Assembly: GCA_023101885.1 (NCBI GenBank)
Contig: JALPQD010000088.1
Span: 4,499,501 to 4,563,500 of the forward strand
Length of the DNA stretch: 64,000 nt
Reading direction: 5' to 3'
Source: Typhlomys cinereus
Lineage: Eukaryota > Chordata > Mammalia > Rodentia > Platacanthomyidae
In this document: piece by piece, positions 34,255 to 45,930 of the stretch
Layout of the letters: the number at the start of each line of letters is the position of its first letter
Numbering within the stretch: the first letter of the stretch is position 1
Notes under the pieces: model-generated
Databases searched by the model: none
What the model was told of the DNA's origin: nothing
Seen by the model: the letters and a program-made list of their open reading frames with translations, nothing else
Translations under genes and position numbers: made by a program

Positions 34255-34470
34255 TGAACCATAGGCTCTGGATCAGAAGCAGTAAGTGGATAAAGTTACT
34301 TGGTATTCAAGTCTTATGGTCTAAATTAAATTTCTGTAAATTCCATATAAAGGTGAAAGGGGTGTCCGGTTCCATAAAGTTGTCCTCTGATATCCACATG
34401 TATACTTGCATGCTGTGGCATGCATATACCACACACACATGCACACACACACACACTCTAAAATAAATAA
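34255..34470 (+). mobile_element. B2/B3-like SINE, paralogue of 22265-22440
   Basis: It shows AGGTGAAAGGGGTGTCCGG, GTTGTCCTCTGATATCCACA, a CA-rich tail and AAATAAATAAATG. The flanks also match the other copy. Confidence 0.6.
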
Positions 34471-36687
34471 ATGAAAACAAACTCCTTTATGACTGATTAG
34501 CATATGCTAAATATAAATCATTTATATGTCATCTTTTCTTCATCACCCATCTACTGATGGACTCTTGGCATTGTAAGTAGAGCTGCAAATAATAATAAAG
34601 ATGTTTCATTCCCATGTTGATTTTATTTCTTTTGAATGTTTTCTCAGTAATGGAATCATGTGGTATTTCTAGACTTAATTTTCAAGGATGTTTTCTACAG
34701 TTATCTGTAATGACTGTGCTAATTTATTTTCCCACCAGAAGTATGCAGCAATTTCCCTTCTTCACACCTTTTCTATAGTAGTTACTGGTTGAGGTGGTTC
34801 TTAGTTATGGTTTTGGTCACATCTCCCTGAATAACTAGTGATATTGAGCATATTTTTTCATAACCAAGTGGCAATTGCTTTTCTTCTTCTGAAAATTTGT
34901 AGTAGACCTCCAATTCTGCTTGTTTACTTGCACTTTGTATGTTTGTGGTGCTGAAATTCAAATTCAGAAGCTCATGTTTATTAAGGCAAGTTCCCTCCCA
35001 GTAGACTATAGTCCAAACCCTGGATATACTCATTTTAATTGGGTTATTTGTATAAATGAGCTGCTTCTCTATCGTGGATATCAACCCTTTTTCAGATACA
35101 TGACTTTAATGTATCTGAAAGATACATTTCTCCTTTTCTGTCATATGTCTCTTAAGTGTCTTAGTTGTTCACTGGGAAATTTTTCAGCTGAATGTAAATC
35201 TCACATACATTTTGCAAGTTTTGTTTCCTGTGTTTTGACAAAAACTTTTGTTCAAAATGACTTTGTAGTTTATGTATTTGTGGTTCTATGTAAGTCTTGA
35301 TATTTTTGTTTTAGTTCCCATAAGAACCCAATGTCATTGGTTCTTTCCTCGGGACCCTGAGTTCTTGTGGCCTAATATGGCTTCCAGAGCACCAGCCACT
35401 ACAGGCTAAGCCCACAGCCAACACCTTTTCACCAAGTCCCCTCCTTCCCCAAGACCCACATCATGCACTCAAAATAAATATAACTGGAAAGAGTCAAAAA
35501 AGTATAAATTAAATAGTAAAGAAATCAAATGAAGATAAATCCATAAGGACATAAAACTCCAAGACTTACATTTTATTATAACATCTGTTTCCCCCCATGG
35601 CTTTAGAAAATTCATAAAATATCATCAATAAAGGCATAGTGCAGATAAAAATGAAATTTGGCACAAGAGTCTCATAAAATGGCAGGATGTATCAGTATAA
35701 GAACCAAAGTTCCGTGTGTTATTGAGAGGTCTCTGCTATGAGTCAAGCAAGAACAAACAGCACAGGGTCAACTATGCCACCTAAACATTTGACTTGTCAG
35801 ATTTCAAGGTCATGTGTGTGTGATTCATATCCCATTGTAAACCTATATGATTCCTTAAGTTCTGGAACTAGAAGTTTGAGTCAGGCTCAATGAGTAGAAA
35901 TCAATGCTCTAAGCAAAATTGACTGTTTCTGTCTACTTTAGGGAACACTTCATTTCTGACCTTTCTGCCCCCATCACTGCCAACATCCCAAGGCCTGTTG
36001 GCCACAGTACTGCAGTTAAATCACTGATTTCATTTCAGTCTATAATTAAATCATTCAGTCTCCCTTTCACTAGGATGAGTGAGAGAGCCTTCATAAACAC
36101 GTGGATAACTCTACAGTCCCTCAACTTAAAATATTTAACCCAACCTTATCTACAGGATTCAGAAATCAACATGTGACTCTGCCTGGGTGACATTAGCGAG
36201 CTACCAAAGTGCAATAATGCAATCATATTCCACACTAGCATGAAAATTTTCCATAAATTCAACAGAGACATGAATGCTTGCATTCTACTGCAGTAGCTCA
36301 CAAATGTCTGAATGACCACCTTAGTACATTCAAGTCTTCTATCTTATAATATCAGCAAACTATGCCAGGAAGTACATTCCTGTGCTTAGCTTCTGTCATG
36401 TTGAGTTCACCAAAAAGCATGAATGCAGTGCATTTCAGTAGAGGGTTGATGAATCATGTGCGTATTGCTAGCTATAGACATACAAATTTATTGCAGACAT
36501 CTATTCATGAGGTTAGAAACGCAGTAAAATGCAAGATGTAGAGCTGGGAAGGATGACAGAGTGATTTACCTTGTGCTTAAAGACAGAATGAGAAGGGCAA
36601 AGTGTACTAGTGTGCATATTGCAACCAAGAGGAAGAAAAGGACAGTGGTAGAGAAGAAGAAGGGGTTGAAGAGAAGGAGGGACAGAG

Positions 36688-36691
36688 AACT

Positions 36692-36746
<55 letters not shown>
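36688..36746. repeat. (GA)n microsatellite
   Basis: About 60 bp of nearly pure GAGA with a few AAAG interruptions. The Arg/Glu-rich and Ser/Leu-rich ORFs over it are artefacts. Confidence 0.9.
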
Positions 36747-36747
<1 letters not shown>

Positions 36748-36764
36748 GGACCTATATCAACATT

Positions 36765-37000
36765 AGTTCGGAGCCCACATAAATGGATGCTCCAGTGGAT
36801 GGGGAGGAAGGAAGGGGGAGACACTAGAAGAAGGGGAGGGAAGGAAGGGAGTGAAAGGAAGGGGGAGGAGGGACAGTGCAATGGGGGAACCACAGGGGAA
36901 GGGAAGGGGGAGGGAAAGGACGAGGGTATCTATTGAGCTTGTATGATTAGGAAAACAATAAAATGTAGAGAAAAAATAAAATAAAAATAAATTTTAAAAA
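36765..37000 (+). mobile_element. L1 3' end fragment
   Basis: The L1 G/A-rich tract (about 36800-36925) is followed by the tail TATCTATTGAGCTTGTATGA and an A-rich end. It is an older tail variant than the copy at 9.88 kb. Confidence 0.8.
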
Positions 37001-37623
37001 GGAATGATTCTTTTTTTGAGGTCTTTTGGCTCTCTCCAGGTGAGCTTTTAATGATTTGGATGATGGTCACTCATACAGATGAGAGCAAATGTTTAATAAG
37101 TTTGCTTTCTGTAAATGGAAGTTCCATTTAGATATATAACCTCACAAACACACACATAAAAATGTTTTATTGTGTATGTTGGGGTATCTCCTGATCCAAT
37201 TAAATTAACATAAAAGTTATTGCCTTATACAAATACCCTTATAATATTGTGTTCTGACAAATCCCCCACACCAATGTGACTAAGTCTCCACAAGAAAATC
37301 ACAAGCACTACCTTTGTGGGCTTCTTTGTACAATACTAACATATATTTATATTGATGTAACAGGAAAACACCTTACATGAAAAACTAGTGAACAGAACAA
37401 TGTAGTTTATAAATTTTTTACAAGCAGACCTGAAGTTATAAATATTCTTATTTAGGTTTTATGCTTCTGTAGAAAGTATTACAGCCAAAGACTATTGCAG
37501 AGGTGAACTGGTCCTTTCAAGATCTTGAATTTGGTATGGGCTGGAAAGTTTAACTCAGTATAAAGTTACAGTTAAAGTACTGAATTCAGGTCTTGTATAT
37601 TCCATGAAGTTAAAAATCAAAAC

Positions 37624-38502
37624 TACGCAGATTTTGCCTTCAGAACAGTCTTTGTGAATGCATTCTTCACTTCCTTGTTCCTTAGGTCATAGACCAGAGT
37701 GTTCAGCATAGGGAAGACCATGATGCAGAACACAGATATGATTTTGACATATCCATGGAATGGTTGCAGTTGGACTGCAAGTATGTGAAGGTGAATGTTC
37801 TGTAAAAAATAGACACTGGTGAAATGGGAGGCACAGGTAAAAACAGCCTTATGATAGCTGCAGCTGGTGCATCTTTAAGATGTGGGTAAAATGTTAGAAT
37901 GTGGTATAAGATATTAAGATTACTATAGTAGCAAAAGACACTGAAGTTAACCAGACAAATAACAGCAAGGTCATCCACATGTCTCTCAGAATGGGATAGA
38001 ACCATGACTGCAACAGCATCACAGAAAAAAAATGAACTATGTTGGACTTACAGGAGAGACTTAAAGCATTCCAAATATAAATGGAAGCATTCAGAAATCC
38101 AGTGACATAGCAGTCTAAGACCAGCTGTGCGCACACATTGGCTGTCATGGTGGTGGCATAGTTGAGGCTAATAGGTAGTTTCCACATTGGCAAAGGTTAC
38201 CAAAAAGAACCTCTGAGTAGCACAAGCCTTGTAAGTCATGACCTTGTCTCCCATAAGGAGCCCAGACATGACCTTCAGAGTAACTGTTGAAGAATAGCAA
38301 AATCAAGAGAGAAAGGCTTCTGAGGAAAAAGCACATGGGTGTGTGGAGCCAAGGATCCAGGAGAAGCAGCGGCAACATCCCCAGACTCCTGAACAGTGTG
38401 ACAGTATAGGTGAGGACGAAGGTGGTAAAGAGGGGAATGTGCAGCCTGGTCATCAATGAGTCCCAGCAGGATGAACTGTGTCACTTCTGTCCTGTTCTGC
38501 AT
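37624..38502 (-). pseudogene. Olfactory receptor pseudogene, OR5B-like (copy D)
   Basis: It begins [15 protein letters not shown] at the ATG 38500-38502 and ends with an OR5B-type tail and TAG at 37624-37626. It is spread over at least four reading frames. Recognisable pieces are HTPMCFFL (TM2), TTMTANVCAQLVLDCYVTGFLNASI (TM4) read in part, SHSERHVDDLAV and VSIFYRTFTF (TM6). About 40 bp that should encode most of [15 protein letters not shown] (end of TM3) are deleted near 38165-38175, along with several one- or two-base shifts. It cannot make a receptor. An AG acceptor-like site (GTTAAAG) still precedes the start. Confidence 0.92.
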
Positions 38503-38840
38503 AGGTATTATCAAAGGATCAGCATATGGTCTTTAACAATAAAAAAGAATGCAATTTAAAACTTGAATTAGAACTGGAAAGTGTATATGCAATGTACATT
38601 GTATTCATCTTAGCAGCAACTTGTAGCTTGATATTTTCCAGAAGAGCATATATTTGAAGACCCAAATGATATAGATTATACTCAGATCTATATAATTTTG
38701 AATCAATTTTAATCAATCCTCTACCAAAATTAAAATTTTTATTCATTCACTAGCTAAAACATAGACAATAATTCAATCAAAACTTCACGAATCTATCTTC
38801 CAGCTAACTTTTGAGCTTAGTAAAATTAACTCATTTTTGA

Positions 38841-39905
38841 CATTTTATTTTTTATATTTTTATTATTTTTTCCTTTTAACAGCTCAACGAGTGAATATCC
38901 TTACTGCCCTCCTTTCTTCCCTTCCTTCTCTCCCACCCTTTTTCCTTCCCTCTCTCCCTCTTTCCTCCCCCACCTCCCTCCCTACCTTCCGTTCACATGG
39001 ACCCAACCTGCTCCTCCTGCCCTCTTAAAAATCAACTTTTATTGGTCCTGGGGTCCTCTCTGAAGGGATTCAGGCCTCTGTGGCCTGATTTCAGTGGGGA
39101 TTCAGGCCTCTGTGGCCTGAATTCAGTGGGGATTCAGGCCTCTGTGGCAGACCAAGAGGCCTTACCCTGGACCCACCACTGATATGGATATTTTTCTACC
39201 CTTTTCCAACCCTTTAACCCTAAAGATCTTGTTGTTTGAAATTATTTCTCCTGTCATCCACGGCTAGTCTATTGAGGGCGTGTTGATATGTCAGCCATTG
39301 TGCAGGTCTAGTAAGGTCAAGTTTCATTGTAGTGAGTTTGCGGCAGCATTCCTGGCTTTAGTGGAGTGTCTTATCCAGTGGTGGAGCTCCCCATCTTTAG
39401 GATCTTACAGCCTTACTTCAGTAAGGTTCCCTGAACCTTAGGATGGGGAGAGATTTGACTGCCCTGTAGGGTTGCCAGTATTCTGCATTCTGCACGGCTG
39501 TTGCTGTCTATTTGCTGTTCTTACACAAGACTGTCTGGATGTTGAGATCCTCTCCTATCGAAGACTAAAAAATCATTTTTTAAAAAAATAAAAGGATCTA
39601 CCTATTAGGGAGTACATACAGCATCTAATTTTCTGTGTCTGGGACACTTCACTCAATATAATTTTTTCTAATCCCATCCAATTCCCAGAAAATTTCATTA
39701 ATTCATATTTTTTTAATGGTTGAGTAGTATTCCATTGTATAAATGTAAAACATTTTCATTATCCATTTGTCAACTGTTGGGCATTTGGGTTGATTCCATG
39801 ACCTTGCTATTGTAAATGATGCTGCAATGAACATGGTTGTGTTTGTATCACTGTAGTGAATTTTTGCATTATGGGGGATTATTCCCAGAAGTAGTATAGC
39901 CCACT
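38841..39905 (-). mobile_element. 5'-truncated L1 (end of ORF2 plus 3' UTR)
   Basis: On the minus strand the order is the last part of ORF2 (about 39905 to 39590, with the reverse of TACAATGGAATACTACTCAA at about 39720-39740), the 3' UTR and a purine tract (CT-rich here, 38905-38990), then an A-rich end at 38841. A tandemly repeated piece, GGATTCAGGCCTCTGTGGCC, occurs three times with spacing of about 30-35 bp at 39065-39145. Confidence 0.85.
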
Positions 39906-39917
39906 TACTGACATATT

Positions 39918-40936
39918 CAAGGGTAAATCTCTATAATACCTACTGTAATTGCAAAGATTATAAACAGGAAGGAAGGGGAAGAAGGATCCCCCAGAAAAAA
40001 GGAGAGAGGGAATCATACTCTAGTAGAGAAAATAGGTTACCATCATGTATTGCATGTAAGTAGCCAGACATCTGGTGAAACTCACTTTCACTTCCCTTCC
40101 TGGTCACCTGCAACTAAAGAGTTTGATCTCACCAATCGGGGAGGGTATAAGGACTGGCACATAGATGGTAACCATCCAGCAAATTGGGATATTGACCTAC
40201 CTTTGAGTCTCTTCTTATATTAAGATCTTCTTTTAAACAGTCTTTTATCTTTGGTTAGGAGGTAACTTTCCATACCAATCAGGATGGAGCCAAAGGTGGT
40301 ACAGGAAAAGTAAAACTGAAAACAACAAACCATAATTCAGAATACCAAAGACCCTACATTAATCACCTGGAACCAGACCAGCCAAATATCTTCCCATCCT
40401 AAAGCTCAGGGAACCTTGCAGAAGACTGTAAGAAGACTTGCAAGACTGTAAGAACCTAAAGATGGGGAGGACCAACAATATGCAAAATATTACACATGAG
40501 TTAGGGCTGCAGTAGCCATAATCAGACTTTGCCTGACCTGCACAATGGCTGACATGTCAACAGCCCTCAAAGTCTATAATGGATCACAGAGGAGAAGGCT
40601 GTAAGCAGTAAGTTCCTTAGAGGCAAGGGATTAACAGTCATAATAGTGTTCCCATACCAACAGGGAGCCAAAGAAAGGGCTCTGGGCTATGTTACTGAGT
40701 CCTGAATCCTGCTAGCGTGGAGGATTCAGAGGGAGGTTTGGCATTCACACAAAAGGATGCTCCAGGGAATGGGAGCGAGGGAGGGGAGGCACTAGAAGGG
40801 GAGGGAGAGGCAGAGTGAAAGAAAGAAGAAAATGGGGGGAGAGTGCAAGGGGAAACTGGGGAGGGAAGGAGAGGATGGGGGTACCTATTGAGCTTGTATG
40901 ATTGGGAAAAAAATAAAATGTGGGAGAAAAAATAGA
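39918..40936 (+). mobile_element. L1 3' UTR, head to head with the previous L1
   Basis: It starts at the equivalent of 8900 in the full-length L1 (TAATACCTACTGTAATTGC...) and runs through the whole 3' UTR, purine tract (about 40770-40880) and tail (ATTGAGCTTGTATGATTGGG, A-rich end). Only the non-coding 3' end is present. Confidence 0.85.
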
Positions 40937-41282
40937 AAAGGGTCTTTATATGAGAAAACATTTAAAGAGAGAGAACAGGAATAGAATGCAGCAGTAAGTG
41001 GGGTTAGTCTCCAGGCAACCAACCAGCTTCCTAATAACCACTAACCCTGCCCCCCACCCATGAAGGGGGAAACATATTCAGCACATCAAGCCAGTCCAAA
41101 CTCCTGTAAACAGAAACTGTCAGTGGAAAGAATCAGCTGCCTCACTACTTACAGGCCTTTCTAGACAGTTCCATATTAATCTATTTAACTATTTTCACTT
41201 GTCTCCATTGGGGGCGTCTTCTGTCCTTGCCCTCTTAGTTATAATCCTTTGCAGTTTTAATGGGTATTATAGAGATTTTACC

Positions 41283-41985
41283 TTGATTATGTCATTATGG
41301 GAGCTTAGAACTAAGTTCTTATAAGCAAGAACATGCAACATCTGAGTTATACTGAGCAAAGTATTTCAAGCACAGAAACTCAGATGTTGCATGTTCTCCC
41401 CTATAAGTGGAACCTTATTTTTGGAGCTGGTACCATGCTGTCTTTATTACTACGGATTTATAGCATATATTAAGGTCTGGTATGGTGATATCTCTAGCAG
41501 AGTTTTTAATTACTCAGGATTGTTTTTTGCTATCCTGGGCCTTTTATGCTTCCATATGAATTTTGAAATGTTTTGTTAATTTCTGTGAAGAATTGCCTTG
41601 GAATTTTGATTGGTATAGCATTAAATCTGTATGTTGCTTTTGGTAGGATGGCCATTTTATGATGTTAATTCTCTTGATCCAGGAGCATGGGCAGTCTTTC
41701 CACTTTCTGGTGCCTTCTGAGAGTTCTTTTCTTTAGGGTTTTAAAGTTTTCATTATATAGGTCTCTCACTTCCTTGGTTAGATTTATACCATGGTATTCC
41801 ATTTTATTAGGGGCTGTAGTAAATTGAATCTTTTCTCTTAGAGCTTTTTCACTTTTTTCATCGTTGGTGTATAAGAAAGCCACTAATTTTTGAACATTAA
41901 TTTTGTAACCTGCTATTTTACTGAATTTATGTATTAGCTCCCGGAGTTTCGTGGTGGAGTTTTTGGGATCTCTCAGATATAAGAA
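41283..41985 (-). mobile_element. Rearranged L1 ORF2 fragments
   Basis: 41413-41985 is minus-strand ORF2 sequence from the region after the RT domain; the 72-codon ORF 41665-41883 reads AFLYTNDEKSEKALREKIQF, like the L1 segment at about 7220-7280. Just left of it, 41353-41412 is plus-strand ORF2 C-terminal sequence. 41283-41348 is the same stretch on the minus strand. The last two form a 21-bp perfect inverted repeat (41328-41348 and 41377-41397). Confidence 0.75.
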
Positions 41986-43160
41986 TTAATACTCTTATGT
42001 AAATCACTTGCTAAGAACTATTATAGAAACACTTATGACATACATTAGTTGTTACCCTCATAAACAACATGAATTATGAGAGTTTGAAAATTCATTTTAA
42101 TAATGAATTAATAATAATTACCATTTTCTGTCCTGAACCACTATCAACCTAATCCATGGATGGTGGTATTTAAGTCTAATGGTCCATGATGAATTTAACT
42201 TAATTTTCAATTAATGATGGTGTGCTTTTGTTAGCCATGATGAACTGAATGTTAAATTAGGTAATAATTTCATTTCATTCACTAAGCTTTTGCATCTCAT
42301 TACCATCATTAATGGTAAACAAGCTTTATCAATGAAATTCTCCTTCTTCTAAACACTAAATGGTCTTAAATGAATTCATCAGTTCATTGGCTCTAATTGT
42401 GTTTAACCTTCTCTTCTCAAACACAATCATATACTTAGTAAACCAACACATCTATAACGTTGGTAATGATGTGACTAAAAGCATAAACATTTAATTAGAT
42501 TAAAGAAAACTTTAAGTAATTTGTACTTAGCACAATACTATACTGTATCTACATAGTAGTAGATATAATTGGGTGGAAAAGAATGTTTAAACTGCAGAGG
42601 CCATTTTGAATGAAATTATATCATCAGATAGAACAGACGAGCTTGAGTTCCTGGAAGAGATACAGGCAGTTCTTTCATTTGTTACTTAGAAGTCACTGAT
42701 GCTAACCTGATTCCTCTAAACATTGTTCTGCCATCTGCAAAATGAAGATGATAACAAAACCTGTTTTTACCTATTATTATGAGAAATAAATCACACATCA
42801 AAGATAATAAGATGCTGAGTGTTAAAGACAACTTGATGCATGGTGACATTAAATTTAACTTGGGATAATAATCTTTACATCATCTGGTCAAAGTACATAT
42901 TGATATGCAAGGTTCAGTTGCAGGTGAGTTTGAAATCTTAAAAATTCTCCCCCAGATTGTTTTTCTTCTTCACATGGATCCCTGGGATTGTCTGTGCTTT
43001 CCTGGTTTTCTCAGTTTGTTTTCATATCATTACTGTTCTTGAAAATTCATGTGGTTGCATTTTTCAAAAACTTCTTGAATGCTGCAATTTATATAGACAA
43101 AAGAGTCCATTTTTTCCACTCATTACATCATGGCACAGCCAAAGTTGAGACCAAGGAGTT

Positions 43161-43859
43161 AAAGTTCCAGTGTATGGGGAGGGGTGAAGGGAGAGGGAGC
43201 AGGGGGGTCAGGGGGAGGAGGAGGGAGAAAGGGAACCAGTGTACCTATTAAGTTTGTATGAGCGGAAATAATAATAAAAAATGTTACGGAAGCGGGGGCG
43301 GCCTGCGCTCCTGGTCCTGGTGGGGCGGAGCCTGTGAATCCCGGGGCAGAAGGAGGTGGAGGCGTCCATGGTGGTTCGTGAATTCGTCCGTGGTTCTGCA
43401 CATACAAAGACACACACACACACAAGCGCACACACGCGCATGCACACAGTTGAATAAATAATAAAAAAAATTAAAAAACATGGAACTTAAAGAATAAAGG
43501 ATGTGGGCTGGAGAGGTGGCTCAGGGGTTAAGCCTCTGCCTTGCAGGTGGAAGGTCCTGAATTCGGATCCCAGATCCCACTTATAGACGCCAGGCGGAAG
43601 CGGGGGCAGCCTGCGCTTCTGGTCCTGGTAGGGCAGAGCCTGTGAATCCCGGGGCAGAAGGAGGTGGAGGCGTCCATGGTGGTTCGCGAATTCGTCCGTG
43701 GTTCTACACATACTCAGACACACACACACAGACACATACGTGTGCACGCACATACACACGCATATGCACACAGTTGAATAAATAATAATAATAATAATAA
43801 TAATAATTTAAAAAAAAGAATAAAGAATGTAAGTTCATGTGAAAAAAAAAGTTCCAGTG
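43161..43859 (+). mobile_element. Chimeric retroinsertion: L1 3' end + SINE + unique tail
   Basis: It is bounded by a 12-bp duplication (AAAGTTCCAGTG at 43161-43172 and 43848-43859). Inside, left to right: a 111-bp L1 3' end (43173-43283) with the young tail; a SINE lacking about its first 95 bp (from 43284); a short non-repeat stretch containing AATAAA; and a poly(A) run (43842-43850). A complete SINE (43505-43814) was inserted later into the non-repeat stretch. One poly(A) and one duplication imply that the whole came in as a single event. Confidence 0.8.
43505..43814 (+). mobile_element. Young B2-superfamily SINE, full length
   Basis: Head GGGCTGGAGAGGTGGCTCAG and the same unusual body as at 9904. 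The tail has CA-rich DNA, TTGAATAAATAA and (TAA)n. It is flanked by a 16-bp near-identical duplication (AAAGAATAAAGGATGT at 43489-43504, AAAGAATAAAGAATGT at 43815-43830). Confidence 0.9.
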
Positions 43860-44124
43860 CATGAACAGTCTTTAGTTTATAGAAGTATTGCTTTACATTT
43901 TAATAGTTTATGTACTTTCCTTTGATGCAACACATTTGGAAGACTATCCACTTGAACTGACTGATATTCTCTATCATCTTTCCCCTAAAGCTTTGGCAAT
44001 TCCCTATGAGTCTGCTTCTTGAAGTCATTATAATGACCAATCTGTACTCACATGTCAGTTATAATTTGCTATATTCTATAACCAATGATGAGGGAGCTAT
44101 TGAGAAGTGATATTTGTATGCGTG

Positions 44125-44133
44125 CACACACAC

Positions 44134-44169
<36 letters not shown>
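44125..44169. repeat. (CA)n microsatellite
   Basis: About 45 bp of CA dinucleotide repeat with one CG interruption. Confidence 0.9.
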
Positions 44170-44170
<1 letters not shown>

Positions 44171-44639
44171 ATCTCTTACTTTATTTGTAGGGAAGTTGAT
44201 GATATATAAAAAAAATTACATGATGTTCTCATTTTATACCACAATAATGAGAATGACCCAACTTTCCATACTTAAAGGTATAGAAAACTCACATCTAAAA
44301 ATAAGCATGATCTGATGAAAATACTATTCAGAAAAAGTAATTTATTTTTGACTCTTCATTCTTCTGGGTTTTTTGTTAATCTGTAATTCCTTTTTAATTT
44401 TCAATTACATTAGCTGTATAGTGAATTAGATAAAATACTAATCAATGGAACTTTTCATAATCTTTATTTATAATTTTGTGAAAAGGGCATAATTTATTAT
44501 AGAAATATAAGTCCCCTGTGATAGACATTTTGAAATTTATGTCCAAGAATTCAAGTTTTTAGAAATTTTTAAAACGTATATTTACAAATAATTTATAGTA
44601 GATATTTTTAGACCGCTTCTTTTTGTGGCTTGTATTTCT

Positions 44640-45930
44640 CACTAAAAATGCTCTTGAAATATAGAATCGTACTATTTTTTAGTAGAGAAATGATGTTAAA
44701 AGTGCTTGCAAACATTTCATTATTTGTATATAGCAACTATCAATTATTGTGTTGCTTTTTATATCCTTCCAACTTTGTTGAATACATTTATGACTTGTGG
44801 AAGTTTTCTGGCAGAGAAACACACAGGTGTGTTGGAGGGAAGGATGTATATTACCATGTCTTCTGTAACCAGTGACATTCCAGTTACAACATGGACACCC
44901 TGTGCCTTTCCAACATGAATGACCCATAATTCTATGTTTTGCATGGTTCCTCTGATTCTGACTTCTAGTACTCTGCTAAATAAAAGCACTGATGGTGAGC
45001 CATACCTTTCTGCTGATCTTAGAAAGGAATATTGCATCTTTTTCTCAGTCCATTCAATGTCAATTGTTGACTTATTACGAATAGCATTCATTGTGTTTCA
45101 GTGTGCTCCATTTATACCTAATTTGTTTAACATTTTATACTGTGAGAGGTTTTTAAATCTCACCAGAAGTATTTCATGCATCTATTGACATGTGTTTTGT
45201 TCTTCCTGATAGGCTACTTCATGTCCAGTGACTTGGAAATTTATTCTTATATATCCCTGAAATAAATCCTATTTGACCATGGTGAATCTTTTTTCTAATA
45301 TATTGCTGAATTTAGTTTCTGAGTATTTTGTCAAGGTACTTTAATCTATATTCATAAAAGATATTTAATCTCCACTTTGTTGTTGTTGTTGTGCCCTTAT
45401 CCAATTTTGGTATCAAGATAATGCTAATTTCAAAGAATGTATCTGGAAGAATTCCTTTCTCATCTATGTTTTCTTAAACTTTTATTGACTTTATTCCTTA
45501 TATACATATAATTCACTATGATTACTGTAACGCTCATCTTCTCTAGTCTCCCTTTTACCCACTTCTTCCCTAGAAGTCTTATAACCACATTCATGTCATT
45601 TTGTTTTGTTTTTGAGATTCACAGAGTCATCTGTGTGGTCAGGTGTCTGAAAGTATCCATTGTAGCCTAGTGGTCTTCTCTGTGATAGTACACTGGTAAA
45701 GATACTGAATGACCCTCTCTTGGAATCCGTGTACATTTTTATATAGTGAAGAAAACTGAGGGGGGTTGGGGGGGAGGAGGAGGGAGAGAGGGAACCGGTG
45801 TACCTACTAAGTTTGTATGAGTGGAAATAATAATAAAAAATGTTATAAAAAAGAAAACTGGTATTGTCTTCCTTTAAATATTTATTAGAACTCATCAATA
45901 AGACTATCTGATCTAGGGATATTCTTCAAT
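44640..45930 (-). mobile_element. Old L1 ORF2 fragment
   Basis: The minus-strand sequence matches the general mammalian L1 reverse-transcriptase region, for example the complement of GTTTCTGAGTATTTTGTCAA and TTTTGGTATCAAGATAATGC at 45315-45430. It is heavily diverged with no usable ORF. A younger 92-bp L1 end (45759-45850) interrupts it. Confidence 0.7.
45759..45850 (+). mobile_element. 92-bp L1 3' end insertion
   Basis: G-rich tract, AAGTTTGTATGAGTGG tail and A-rich end, flanked by the 10-bp duplication AAGAAAACTG (45749-45758 and 45851-45860). It is an extremely 5'-truncated member of the young L1 subfamily. Confidence 0.88.

Larger units (their letters stand above)
31701..37623. other. 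Intergenic: upstream part of OR unit C, then unassigned DNA
   Basis: No gene. 32500-33230 belongs to the conserved upstream block. SINE relics lie at 33335-33630, 33660-33972 and 34255-34470. 34480-35300 is duplicated sequence shared with 22450-23260. 35300-36540 shows nothing I recognise. A (GA)n tract and an L1 3' end follow at 36690-37000. Confidence 0.5.

Noticed and set aside
43783..43806. (TAA)n, (AAAT)n and other regular short repeats as a possible CRISPR-like array
   Set aside because: They are microsatellites without spacers, in a mammalian genome.
44630..44927. 80-codon ORFs at 44.6-44.9 kb
   Set aside because: They lie in a decayed minus-strand L1 ORF2 fragment and match no ORF2 frame cleanly.
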